The notes under the pieces were generated by a model. The model ran no database searches and had not been told where the DNA came from. It saw nothing but the letters and a program-made list of their open reading frames with translations. Source: Entomortierella parvispora (Eukaryota; Mortierellomycota; Mortierellomycetes; Mortierellales; Mortierellaceae). From it: a DNA stretch of 64,000 nt. The translations under genes and the position numbers were made by a program. Positions 1 to 10,450 of the stretch are shown piece by piece; within the stretch, counting starts at the first letter, position 1; each line of letters begins with the position of its first letter. The stretch lies in NCBI GenBank assembly GCA_963573315.1, contig OY752147.1:1-64000 (forward strand), read 5' to 3'.

Positions 1-317
1 AAAACCCTAAAAAACCCTAAAAAACCCTAAAAAACCCTAAAAAACCCTAAAAAACCCTAAAAAAACCCTAAAAAACCCTAAAAAACCCTAAAAAACCCTA
101 AAAAACCCTAAAAAACCCTAAAAAACCCTAAAAAACCCTAAAAAACCCTAAAAAACCCTAAAAAAACCCTAAAAAACCCTAAAAAACCCTAAAAAAACCC
201 TAAAAAACCCTAAAAAACCCTAAAAAACCCTAAAAAACCCTAAAAAACCCCTAAAAAACCCTAAAAAAACCCTAAAAAACCCTAAAAAAACCCTAAAAAC
301 CCTAAAAAACCCTAAAA
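1..317. repeat. Telomere, 10-bp unit CCCTAAAAAA
   Basis: The first 317 bases are an uninterrupted tandem array of CCCTAAAAAA, read as TTTTTTAGGG on the G-rich strand running toward the chromosome end. The A run is usually six and sometimes five or seven, giving 9- to 11-bp variants, mostly toward the inner edge. One unit carries an extra C. The array ends where CCCTAAAA meets unique sequence. Position at base 1 and strand polarity (C-rich strand 5' at a left end) fit a true telomere rather than an interstitial array. The common fungal unit is TTAGGG, so this unit is unusual. Confidence 0.97.
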
Positions 318-349
318 CTTAAACCTTAATTTCGGGGATTAACCCTAAA

Positions 350-1965
350 GTGTCACAATTGACTTGCAAATAGTCAGGCTATCATCACACATTTCCTTAA
401 AAGGAAATAATGAAATAAAGTTTGAAATAGTTTCGTTACAAAGTATTAAGGTGTTGCATTGGATAGAGGCAGATTGAAGGCTTCCAGAAATACATTTCAA
501 TTGCAATTCACTATGGTGGATGTTGCGTAATTGATCAAACATTTCCTTTTTAGGAAATATTTGAAGGACATTATCTCATGATGCAATGAAATAGTACCAC
601 CTTATATTGCGTCCAACGATAGCCCTAGGTAGAGCCTTTGTGCTTATGTTTCAGGTTTGCTCCTCACTTGAAAAGATCTGGAGTAATAGCTCCAAATATT
701 TCCTAAAATGAAAATATTTGAGTAGCTATTTCTCATGATCTGCTCATAATACACCGATTCTTGAGCTAGGCCAAGATACCTCATTCCAAGGGCTTTCGAA
801 TAAGTGTAAAACTGCGGATTTTGACAAAGCCGATTTTGAGCAATTGATGATCAAATTTTATTGACTAAAATTTTTAAATATTATTTTGTCAATTTCTATG
901 AGTCGCCCGCTTTCAGTGGTGAGAGTAGGCATAACTGAGAAGCGAGTCTTTGTGATGCTGTTAAAAAATCGCAAGTTTGTAAAGTAGATCTTTATCAAAT
1001 GCCTTTCTAATTGACTATTTTTTATCAAAATTTTCGGATGTCATTTCTCCAGAAGCACCTTGAAGACTTGGAAGAGTATTGCATGGTGACGATAGACTCT
1101 GATGAGCGCTTTCTGTGGCTGCAGGTGCATAGTCGATTAATAAGGTGGATTTCGAGCAATTGCTTGTCAAAATTTTAATTGCCATATTTTGTGTCATCTT
1201 TTTCTCCATATCTAGTTTGTTGAGATTATTGATTAAAGGGCCCACTGGTAGGTATTCATGAGAGCTTGTTTTCACATCAAAAAGATCACAAGTTCTTGTG
1301 ACAGTTCTTGAACAATTGCTGGCCAAATAAATATTGGAAATTATTTTGAACACCATTATCTCCAGGTCCACCTTAGAGAATGGAACACAAGTCATGGGCA
1401 TCCAACGTCACTAACGATAGCCTTCCATTTCATCAAGAACATTCTCAATTTATCTTGTACATCAGCTGCAATTGATGGTCGAATTTTTTTTTTCACAAGT
1501 GAATATCATTTTCTTATGATCTCCTTTGCGGATGGCAATGAAAATCATATGAACAGTGAGGCCCTCTCAAGTTCATCCTGTTCATGCAGGAATACTGTTG
1601 ATTGATAGATCGGATGTGGAGCAATTGCTTAGCGAAATGTTCATCTTTGTTTTTTTAGATGGCATTAACTTCAAATCTATTCTGCTCTGAGTCATCAGAT
1701 CACCCAGAAGCGATAGCCGCTATCAACGACATTCAGATGGGCACGCAATATCGCCAGTTGTTTTTGTCAACGCTGGAGTAATTTGCTAAAAAAAAAAAAA
1801 AAAAAAAAAAAAAGTCGCAATAGTTGAAAGTCGAACGATGATATCCCTAGATCTCCATAGAAGAGACCAATGATAATCACTCGTTAAGGTAGTTTTTAGC
1901 GTGGAGTTGCCAGTTGCAAGAGAATATAGACCATAGCCACCGTCGTTTCTGATGAATTGCTGTTT
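350..1965. repeat. Degenerate ~155-bp subtelomeric tandem repeat
   Basis: A core resembling GAGCAATTGCTTGTCAAA recurs near 354, 500, 681, 838, 1153, 1310, 1467, 1619, 1775 and 1951. Most spacings are 152-157 bp, or twice that where a copy is unrecognisable (near 995). Other words recur in phase, such as a TTTCTCATGATC-like block about 50 bp after the core and a CGATAG block near each unit end. Copies are strongly diverged, so this is an old satellite rather than a fresh array. No convincing gene is seen in it; the 128-codon open frame on the minus strand at 1015-1401 is probably chance. Confidence 0.6.
1788..1813. repeat. 26-bp poly(A) tract
   Basis: A run of 26 A inside the subtelomeric repeat. 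It lengthens that repeat unit by about 20 bp compared with its neighbours, which suggests slippage within an existing short A run or the tail of a lost retro-insertion. No matching body of a retroelement is visible upstream. Confidence 0.9.
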
Positions 1966-2684
1966 ACATTTTCACTTTTAAGATGAAAGAGACCATTACT
2001 TTGCGTATCCCGAGTTGACGAGTCGGTGTGAAATGACTTTCACTTGGAAAGAACGGAACAAGGATAGTAAAGCCGGGATTGAGACTGGGAGCGGCATCAA
2101 AGGCAGTTGATGAGCTGTTCCCAAGTTGCTTCAGCAAAACCTATTGATGGAGTGAGTTCAGTTACATCGCTGGACGATATGTGTCGAACACACATGTTTG
2201 TTGAAGCGAAAGAAGAGGCAACATAAAGATCGAACGATGGCAATAACCTGTGCAGCTTGCTCAGCAAGTCGCATTTTTCTCACGAGACTTGAGGATTCAA
2301 CTGCAGCAATTGAGGCCGAAACACTCGACAATGGCCGCAAGTACTGTTGACCCAACACAAGTTCTGCATTCGAAACAGTGGAAACAGTGAAAGTAAAGGC
2401 GGATCCAGAGTCTCTCGACTGTCATGGATGGAAGAGCAAGAAGCCATTGGCGTACGGTCACAGCCAAACAAAAGGAAAACATAGCTAGCCAAGGCAGAGC
2501 GTTACAAAGAAAGGGATAAGTCAAGGATGCAGTTTGGGTATTAAGCTGAGGGAGGTGTACGTCGTATGAATGCGGCTACTACGGCGACCACAACGCAGTC
2601 AGCAAGTCCACAGCATAGTCTGGCGAAGCAAGAATAGACAGCGAGCGAGAGAACGACAAGAGGAGCAGCGAAAGACATCTCTGT
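1966..2684. other. Subtelomeric spacer, no gene seen
   Basis: Unique-looking sequence between the decayed satellite and the hAT element. Open frames on both strands are short and show no recognisable domain. I see nothing supportable here apart from the flank of the transposon insertion site. Confidence 0.5.
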
Positions 2685-2692
2685 ATTATGAT
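2685..2692. repeat. hAT target-site duplication, left copy
   Basis: ATTATGAT immediately before the left terminus. An identical copy stands at 8453-8460 immediately after the right terminus. Confidence 0.93.
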
Positions 2693-2707
2693 CACGCTTT
2701 TTCAAAA

Positions 2708-3345
2708 AAATTCGAGATTCGTGATTCGATCCGGATTCGATTCGATATTTCGAATACGAATCTAGCGACCTTATTCGATTCGAGGTGAGGCGAATCGAGT
2801 GACGATTCGATTCGACTTTATCCGACTCGAGCTAGATTCGATTCGACTGGTATTCGATTCGACTGATATTCGATTCGATATTTATTCGATTCGATTGGAA
2901 TTCGACAGGGATTCGGCGATATTCGATCCGACTTTTATTCGATTCGACCATGATTCGATTCGACTTTTATTCGATCCGGCTTTTATTCGATTCGATATTT
3001 ATTCGATTCGGCATTTATTCGATTCGACCTGTATTCGATTCGACATTTATCCGATTCGACTTGTATTCGATTCGACTTTTATTCGATCCGGCCTTTATTC
3101 GATCCGACTTGTATTCGATTCGAGTATATTCGATTCGACCTGCCGACATTCGACAATATTCGATGCGATTCGACCCTATTCGATCCGATTCGACCGTATT
3201 CGATTCGGTCGGCAGATATTCGATTCGATTCGTCCATATTCGATTCGACCTGGTCCTGAGATTCGATTCGATTCGACTGTACTCGATCCAATCCACCATT
3301 CTCGGGTCGATTCGATTCCATCCGTCTCAAACTTCAGTTGATTCG
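2708..3345 (+). repeat. Subterminal 16-bp array of the hAT element, left arm
   Basis: About 640 bp built from a 16-bp unit close to TATTCGATTCGACNTT, with variants such as TATTCGATCCGGCCTT. The unit holds two overlapping TTCGA words. The unit is not a multiple of three and long frames open on both strands, which is a by-product of the repeat, so the Ile-Arg-Phe-Asp-rich frames here are not genes. The same unit in inverse orientation fills the other end of the element (7922-8437). Arrays of this kind inside hAT termini are plausible transposase-binding sites; that role is inferred. Confidence 0.9.
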
Positions 3346-3710
3346 AGCCATGAGCTGACGTGTATGCATGTCAGGCAGGTTCATTAGCCTGACCTTTGAC
3401 CCGATCCGCTCTGAACTTGATGAAGTGCTTTTGAAGGTGCTGGACAGTTAGATATTTATTTTATTTGGTGATTTTATCAGAAATATAATGTTTCAAAGAT
3501 TCGCCATGTACACGCGTGCCCATGTAGCTGCTTTGAATAGAATTTGCTGCACGCGTGAGTTGCTGTCACGCGTGGTTGCTGTATGCATTTGAAGAAGATA
3601 TAAAGACGAAAGGTGTGCGGGTAACTCGTGCCCATTGCGACCAAGACGCGCGCTTGCCACGATCAAGACCACGAAGAACTGTACCACTTGAGTGTTGCCG
3701 CTGGAACGTT

Positions 3711-6700
3711 TCAGTCTGAGGCCTGGATCCTGGAGAAATAATGATACCAAGAATCCAGCAACATTTGCTCTCGAATTCTCTCCGGGCCGAGTCGATTTCT
3801 GGTGTAAGGTAGAAGAGTGCGAGCTTTTGAAAAAGTTCGCTCCGACGGGGCCGAAGTTGCTGGAATAGCAAAATAGTCCCTCGCCATCTTGGCCAAACGT
3901 GGAAAACTGTCAGAATTTTTTTTCCAAAATGCCAAAGGAACGTCGCCCACAGTTGGACTAGCCACGAAGCCCTCCAGCTCGTCCCCTTGTGTCTCCCCTC
4001 CTGTAATACCGAGAAGTTCAAGCTCAGGGTTGCGATCGGGTGACGGTGTGATGTTGTCTAATGTAAGTATAGTCTAAGGTCAGCAATGAGCTGGAAGCGA
4101 AATTGATAACGAGAAGAAAGATGACTAACAAAAATCGTCGCTTACAGTTGATAGGGACTTTGCTCTCAGGGCCACAGGGAATCAGGCACAACGCTGTTGT
4201 ATGATCAGATACAGTCTCAAGGAGATAGTACTGGAGATAAACAGGAAGGAGAGAGAGTCAGCAAAGGGATCAAAAGATAAGTAGAACGAACTGGATGAAA
4301 ACCAAGGACCACATACCGAAGAGCAGGCAGGTCCTAACGGGATCCAAACAGGAGAACAAAGACTACAAGGCTAAGAGCACGACGGCGACTATACTATACT
4401 AATAACAACACAGGGGATGGGATGGGATCTAGTCAGTAAAGCAAGGCAAAGGAGATTCTATCTGGGAAAGGGGACAAGGTCGCCTAACTGAGGGTTCAGA
4501 GGAGACTCCGAGATATAACGAGGAGGATGGTTGGTCCCCAAGCACCAATGAAGGCCTCAGGGTGGGTTGCCAAGATCATAACAGGTCCACTCAGAAGAGA
4601 TATGACATCGTAAGTGTACCTCGCAAATGGCCAATTGATATCGGATAGGCGAGGGTCCAGGTGATCCTACGGAGCGATCGGAGGGCGGTACAGGACTTGA
4701 TCAAGGAGGGCTGGCACACGGATGGATATGCTGCGAGAGTGGGCAGGGAGGATCAAGGGAACACAAAAGGTCTGGGGGATATCCAGGGAACAGTCAAGGC
4801 CCAGGGATTCGTATATTGCAACGGCGTCCAAAGGCTGATGGGGTTGAATATTGCAGCAACGCCAAGGGTAACTGCGAGACAGATACGAGCAGAAGGGAGG
4901 TGTTCTGGTGATCAACAAGGTACAGGAGGGAATCGTAAGGGGAAAAGGCAACCAGGAGCAAAGTGGACTTTGCTCCCTTTTTTATAGAAAACAGAAAACA
5001 GGAACAAAAATAAAAAAATAACTAAATACTAAAAATAACTCTCTCTATCTCGCTCGCGTGGATCTGGGACCTGGATCCACTACACCACAACGGAAATGGC
5101 TGTGTAAGATCGTCGTCCAGATTCTGATCATCTGGAGCATATCCATCAACCCAGGCAGTCCGGACGGCTTGCTTGGCGTTATTGACATATTCTTGCTCCC
5201 ATTGCTGACTAGACCAGTAATGAAATCGCATTGCCGGATGAAGTGCTGTCGCCACAGAGTAGATTGGCGATTTGTCGGTCGCAGCGTAGTACTTCCTGAG
5301 CTTTTTGTATGCCGCCCTAGCCCCACGGCATATATCTGGATGGCGTATCCGATTGCGATCAAGGTAAGAATCCAAGATATCCATGACCTTGTTGTAAATG
5401 ATAACGGTCATGGATATGGTTGCGTATTTCAAACTGGCCTGAATCGTTACCGTAAGTTTGTCGATCTCACCCAGAAGGGTTTTCAAAGACTCGAGACTTC
5501 TCCACTCCACCTCCTCAAGGAGGAACTCAGTGAGATTATCGTCCAATAGCACGTCAGTGTAGGCCTTCTTGCACTTTATCGCACGCTCAATCATGACAAA
5601 CGTCGATCCCCAGCGTGTGCAGACATCCAGCAGAGGTGAGAGACCCCGTGTCTCCTTCGTAGATTTTGTTAACTCCTTGAACATTTCCAGTTTCTGAGGA
5701 GAGCGCCTATCAGCAACACGCGTGATCAGCAAGAAAATAAGGTGAGTTCATGAGCAAAGAGCACGAGGCGTAAAGATGTGAAGATGTACTGTAGTCCATC
5801 GAAAGATAATGGAGGCACGCGTGAATGGAGGGGATACCTTACCTAATTTTGACAATGCCTTTCCTCAGCTTTTGGAGCGCATGCTTCGTGTTCACTTCAG
5901 GCACATTTGCATCCTCGACACGACCCTCGATAGCCGCCTCCACCTCATCCAGCAGATTGTCATCATCCAAAGACCCATTATCCTCTGCAATGGTATTGCG
6001 TTCAAGACCTGACTCTTCGTCTTCATCATCCTCAATATCCAAAGCATCCGCATCTTGTGCAGCCTCCGCTCCGAGCCCATTTTTTCCAAGAATGGCCTGA
6101 ACAGCAATATTTAAAACGTGAGCCAGGCAAGGAATATGTTGTTTGGACGCTTTAAATATACCCCTACAAAATCAAGGACAAAGCCACGCGTGGACAAAGC
6201 ATATTGTGAGATTAGGAAATAAATATACACGCTGGGTGATGACCACCAACCGAGGAAGTTTGCTCCCGACCACGTTCCCTACTTACCATTGCAGAGAGTT
6301 AAGGCGCGTGAAGGATTCGAACTCCGTGGTCAACTTCAGGACATTGGAGCCATTGTCGCTTGTGATCGACATCACCTTCCGTTGAAGTTTGAAGCGCTCC
6401 ACGACTTTGACGAAAGCTTGCATCAATACCTCGCCGGTGTGCGAACCTGTTATCTGTTCGAAACCAAGAGTGACATCCTGTAGGTTCCAGTCATCGTCGA
6501 TCCAGTGAGCCGTTACGCTGAGAAAAGATACCTGAAAAGGACTCGTCCAGCCGTCGAGAGTGAATGCCACCATAGGTACTTCTGCGAGAATGTCCCTGAG
6601 ATGAACTTCATATTCGTCGTACGCCCTCGTCAACTACGTGATGTGATATTATTTTAATACAGATTCAAAATAGCATCAGCAACTTGTCCATGAGGCACGA

Positions 6701-7514
6701 GCACGAGAAAAAACTGACTTACCCGTCTGGTGACTGTAAGGTTGGATGGAAGCTTAAGATCATTCGTCGACGGTGCAGCATGTGCAATTTCGAGGAGTTT
6801 TTTGAGCTCGTTGGAATTGACAATGTTATACGGAAGCTTGTGCAAGACCAGCAATTTGCAGACTTGCTTTTCGAAAGCATCGACTGAGAAATGAGCAGCA
6901 GATCTCTTTCCATGATTCGATAGGGCATTCTCGATGGATCCTGAATGATTTGTTGCATTTCTTTTGGTGGACTCGGTGATCTTGTGGTCGCTCTTGAGGT
7001 GCTTCAAGATGTTGCTGGTTGAGCTGCCAACAACTAGGTAGCCCTTTTTCTGCGAACAACCCCTGACCAGACAGTAAATCCTGTAAGTTTTTTTGTCGGC
7101 TTGGAGTCGCTTTTCAGCCCAGCGCCAAACCCAGCTCCCTTCTTTGTCTCTCTTATCCTTGTTGATGTCATCTGCCCCCTTCCCCATGCTTGTTGAGGAT
7201 AGAGCAGGAGAAGGAAGATCACATGTGGAGACCAATGATGGAGGACCAAGTTGCTGTTGGCCGGCAGGGAACTGACCTACATCATCAGCTTCATCTTCGT
7301 CGATGACAGCGGAGTTCTGCGAACATAGACAGCACAGACAAAGACGTTGGATAGTGGTTAGCTCGTGTCACGCACGCACGCACGGGACGTGGACCCACGA
7401 CGTAGTGTCGTAGTGGACCTGAATGAGGGATGAGGTCAATGTACATGCGAATGCAAACGCAATGGCGTCTCTTACCTGGTCATTGAAGAGATCATCTGTG
7501 TCAGATGAAGCCAT
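3711..7514 (-). pseudogene. hAT-family transposase gene, interrupted near its 3' end
   Basis: Exons read on the minus strand: 7514-7476, 7316-6723, 6633-6287, 6163-5843, 5706 to about 5088, then a C-terminal piece below 4001. All joins through 5706 keep frame. The protein has an acidic N-terminus, a BED-type zinc finger (Cys-x4-Cys then His-x4-His, about 7090-6980), and the catalytic core. The core shows LDGWTS and ITSDNGSNV in exon 3, HIPCLAHVLNIAVQ in exon 4 and CTRWGST in exon 5. The hAT dimerisation end is at 3965-3711, with MARDYFAIPATSAPSERTF. Between core and C-terminus sits a probable solo LTR, and the most obvious splice across the remaining gap gives a TGA. As it stands the frame ends soon after 5085, losing the dimerisation domain, unless the insertion is spliced out. 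Confidence 0.8.
4194..5087 (-). mobile_element. Probable solo LTR inserted in the hAT transposase gene
   Basis: About 890 bp of sequence unlike the surrounding transposase separates its core from its C-terminus. It is flanked by the direct repeat CACAACG (4187-4193 and 5086-5092); the last five bases, CAACG, fit an LTR-type 5-bp duplication. Read on the minus strand it begins TGGTGTAG, has a TATA box (TCTATAAAAAAGG, about 4978-4989) near the start and carries no long coding frame. These traits fit a solitary LTR in the direction of the transposase gene. The termini are not a clean TG...CA, so the exact ends and class are uncertain; it could also be an intron-borne insertion. Confidence 0.5.
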
Positions 7515-7600
7515 CTTGAAGAGATTGGGTGAGGAATGTCAAGAAGGAAGGAGATGGAAGATGAAGTGAACGGATGGAGAGGAGGATGAATTAAGACAAT

Positions 7601-7855
7601 GGCGGGCTGCATTGATCCTGATCGGAATGCCCGGGTGCCATGTGCAGATGAGCATGCTGAGATGGGGAGGGAGAAGGTGGCACTCTGCATGTGCGCCGCT
7701 CAATGTACCTCTGATGGCAGGCTGCATTGATCCTACTCGGGCATTCCGATTCGGAATGATCGGGTGCCATGTGCACATGAGCATGCTGAGATGGAGGGGG
7801 AAGAGATGGAAATCCAAACAAATCTGCATGTGCGCCGTTCAATGTACCTCTGAGG
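7601..7855. repeat. Tandem duplication upstream of the transposase start
   Basis: Two imperfect copies begin at 7601 and 7716. They share GCTGCATTGATCCT, GTGCCATGTGCA, ATGAGCATGCTGAGATGG and CTCAATGTACCTCTGA-like blocks. The second copy is longer. They lie about 90-340 bp upstream of the transposase ATG, so they sit in its likely promoter. Confidence 0.75.
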
Positions 7856-7921
7856 CATAATTTATTGTGATGACTCCACCGTGGATGACTCATGTGGCGC
7901 GGAGGAAAAAAAACTACCAAA

Positions 7922-8437
7922 TAAATACTCGAATAAATGTCGAATAAATGCCGAATCGAATAAATTCGTCGAATAATTTCATCCGCCGAGTCGAATCGAA
8001 TCGAATAGAATCGACAAGTCGAATACTTTCATCCGCCGAATCGAATCGAGTCGAATCGAATCGAGAAGTCGAATGATATTATCCGACGAATCGAATCGAA
8101 TAAAGATCGAATCGAATCGAATGTCGAATCGAATAAAAACCGAATCGAATCATGGTCGAATCGAATAAAGATCGAATCGAATCATGGTCGAATCGAATAA
8201 AAATCGAATCGAATCGTGGTCGAATCGAATATTGCCGGATCGGATCGAATAAAAACGAATCGAATCCGGTCGAATATGGTCGAATCGAATACAAGTCGAA
8301 TCGAATATCATTCGGATCGAATACCGTCGAATCGGATCAGCCTCATATTCGACAGGGGTCGAATCGAATCGGCTCTTGATTCGATCCGAGAAAATCGAAT
8401 CGAATACGAATACGTCCAATATTCGATTCGATTCGGC
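7922..8437 (-). repeat. Subterminal 16-bp array of the hAT element, right arm
   Basis: About 515 bp of 16-bp units such as CGAATCGAATAAAGAT and CGAATCGAATCATGGT, the reverse complement of the left-arm unit. Some units alternate as a 32-bp higher-order pair (AAAGAT then CATGGT, near 8100-8220). With the left arm this forms a long imperfect subterminal inverted repeat around the transposase gene. Confidence 0.9.
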
Positions 8438-8452
8438 CTTTGAAAAAGCGTG

Positions 8453-8460
8453 ATTATGAT
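8453..8460. repeat. hAT target-site duplication, right copy
   Basis: ATTATGAT immediately after the right terminus, identical to 2685-2692. Confidence 0.93.
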
Positions 8461-8978
8461 AAAGAGATACGTAAGAGTCTATAGGACTACGACAGTTGTT
8501 GTTGGGGCTATGGCAAGGTCAACAGACAGCCAAACAGGCGTAGATAGAGTGGCAGAGTTCATAATGACAGCACCGTACTCACCAAGGCCGTCGAACTGCG
8601 CTGCAGTACTCTTGTAGCAGAGACACGAAGAAAGAGAGGAAGAACCCAGACAGAAAGTGGCAGCGAAAGGTCAAGACAACAGGAGCAAGCTATCTACAGT
8701 GTCCAGACTATGAAGTTCAAGGTCCACGGCCTTCTCTGGACAGAGTGGTTGCCAAGACCAGCTTTGCAGCTTCGACTTTGAGGCAGATTGTCGAAGTGGC
8801 CAGTTGGAATGAGTCGGTTCGCTGGCAAATGGAGCGCATGTTCAGCGCAGATGGTCGGACAGACTAGATGAAAGTAGATGAAAGTAGATGACCAATCTCC
8901 AGGCATGCATGTTCAACACTCATTGTCAAACTGAGAAGATGAAGCCCAGCAGCCAACCTCGAACTGACCCAAGGGTTC
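8461..8978. other. Subtelomeric spacer, no gene seen
   Basis: Right flank of the hAT element. Short frames only. A diverged copy of the neighbouring hairpin arm (TTCAACACTCATTGTCAAACTG, about 8909-8931, with mismatches) is present. I support no gene here. Confidence 0.5.
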
Positions 8979-9058
8979 AACACTGAGTGTCGAACTGACA
9001 GACGGGAGAAATCAGGGAGGAAGAGAAGCTTCCGTCTGTCAGTTCGACACTCAGTGTT
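8979..9058. repeat. Perfect 27-bp inverted repeat (hairpin)
   Basis: Bases 8979-9005 (beginning AACACTGAGTGTCGAAC) are the exact reverse complement of 9032-9058, with a 26-base purine-rich spacer. Transcribed from either strand this folds to a 27-bp stem. The arm contains a smaller near-palindrome (ACACTGAGTGT). It could be the core of a small foldback element or a small-RNA precursor; no target duplication was identified. Confidence 0.85.
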
Positions 9059-9589
9059 ATAGGGGAATGCCCTTGAGTTGAAGTGTCCCAAGCCACCCCG
9101 TCCAGGCCATCCCGTGAGCGCACCTTCGCCACACACACATTCGTACAGCAGGTGAAGTGAGTACAGTTCATGCAGCTGGCAAGTGTGTTTCTTTATTTAA
9201 AGGAGCTTTCATAGTACAAGTCAAGAGGAAAGACAAGAAAACAAGTAGGGAGAGCGATAGCGGTGCTAGGCTACTTGGTACTTACCCAACAGGCGCGCAT
9301 GCCTGGATTTGTAGCTTCAAGTTTGTCGCCAGTTGTTCTTGGATCATAGGGATGGACGCTGTTAGATGGAGCGAGCTTTTTGTGGGAGTCAATTGAGAAG
9401 GCAAGGTCTGGTTTAGCAACAAAGTGAATAGGGGAGAGGGCAACGTCTGCGAGCGAGAAAGAAGAAAGTCGTTTGTTTTTTTGTTCTGTTGGTCAAGAGC
9501 ACACAAAAGAGTGTGAAGCAGCCGTCGGTCCTGAACAAAGGATAAAGAGAGGCGAAAGGTTCAAGTGCAGCAAGAGGGAGAGGGCTGTC

Positions 9590-9800
9590 AAGAGGGGCAC
9601 AAGGAGACAAGAGGGTAGACAAGGCACAAGACACCAGAGGGAGACAGGGCACAAGACGCAAGAGGGAGACAAGGCACAAGACACAAGAGGGAGACAAGGT
9701 GCAAGACACAAGAGGGAGACAAGGTGCAAGACACAAGAGGGAGACAAGATGGAGACCAGAAAGACAAGAGGGAAGACACAAGAGGGAGAGACAGGGCACA
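9590..9800. repeat. GA-rich minisatellite, ~23-bp unit
   Basis: Repeats of a unit like GACACAAGAGGGAGACAAGGC run with variation from about 9590 to 9800. Frames stay open on both strands because of the biased composition. The apparent Lys/Glu/Arg-rich product on the plus strand and Ser/Leu/Cys-rich product on the minus strand match no family I know. Confidence 0.8.
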
Positions 9801-9889
9801 CAAGAGGGAGAGAAAGGGCAGACAATTGGGCAGCAGAAAACAAGAGGGAGAAAACAGACGAGAGACGCGGGAGTGACAAAAGCAAACAA

Positions 9890-9945
9890 AAAAGCAAACA
9901 AAAGCAAACAAAAAAGCAAACAAAAAAGCAAACAAAACAGAGGCA
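9890..9945. repeat. 11-bp A/C-rich short tandem repeat
   Basis: About five copies of AAGCAAACAAA with small changes, inside the larger purine-rich domain. Confidence 0.8.
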
Positions 9946-10257
9946 AGAGAGCACAGGAAAGCAGAGTGGTTGTTCAGAGGCCAACAGATGCAGAAGGGGC
10001 CGAGGGATGAACATAGATGAAGACAACAACAAGATGGATCCAGGTAGAAGAAAGATGGATCAAGTCAGAGGGAGGATGAGAGATGCAAGCAGAAGGAGGG
10101 GATGAATACAAAGGGAGGATGAGGGAGCGAAAATGAACGTGTGCAGATGGAGGCACACAGAGAGAGAGATGGACGGGTTACAGACAAGATGGGCGCTGCA
10201 CAGACAGAGAAAGAGACAGAAGAGGAAGAGCCAGGGAAGCAGAGGGAAAAGGACACG

Positions 10258-10450
10258 GGCAGAGGGAGGAAGGATGAGGGCAGAGGGAAGAAGGATGAGG
10301 GCAGAGGGAAGAAGGATGAGGGCAGAGGGAAGAAGGATGAGGGCAGAGGGAAGAAGGATGAGGGCAGAGGGAAGAAGGATGAGGGCAGAGGGAGGAAGGA
10401 CACGGGCAGAAGGGGGGAAGAAGGACGCGGGCAGAGGGGGGAAGAAGGAG
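10258..10450. repeat. 21-bp GA-rich minisatellite
   Basis: Seven or more copies of GGCAGAGGGAAGAAGGATGAG. The central five are identical and the outer ones have changes (GGAAGGACACG). As 21 is a multiple of three, every frame reads a seven-residue repeat, which explains the long open frames on both strands here. Confidence 0.92.

Larger units (their letters stand above)
2693..8452 (-). mobile_element. hAT DNA transposon with perfect TIRs and TSD
   Basis: The element is 5,760 bp long. It starts CACGCTTTTTCAAA (2693-2706) and ends with the exact reverse complement (8439-8452). It is flanked by the identical 8-bp duplication ATTATGAT at 2685-2692 and 8453-8460. An 8-bp duplication is the hallmark of hAT insertion, and the gene inside encodes a BED-finger hAT transposase on the minus strand. 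Just inside each TIR lies a long array of 16-bp units in opposite orientation. The intact ends and duplication suggest recent insertion. A further insertion at about 4194-5087 disrupts the 3' part of the transposase gene, so this copy may no longer be autonomous. Confidence 0.93.

Noticed and set aside
1015..1401. Minus-strand frame of 128 codons near the telomere
   Set aside because: It lies inside the diverged ~155-bp repeat and shows no domain.
2799..3341. A 180-codon frame on the plus strand rich in Ile-Arg-Phe-Asp, with long frames on the opposite strand too
   Set aside because: It is translation of the 16-bp TTCGA array inside the hAT end. Several frames are open at once and the composition is purely repeat-driven.
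5058..5549. Plus-strand frame of 163 codons
   Set aside because: It is the opposite strand of the transposase exon that carries CTRWGST and the hAT core, so it is a shadow.
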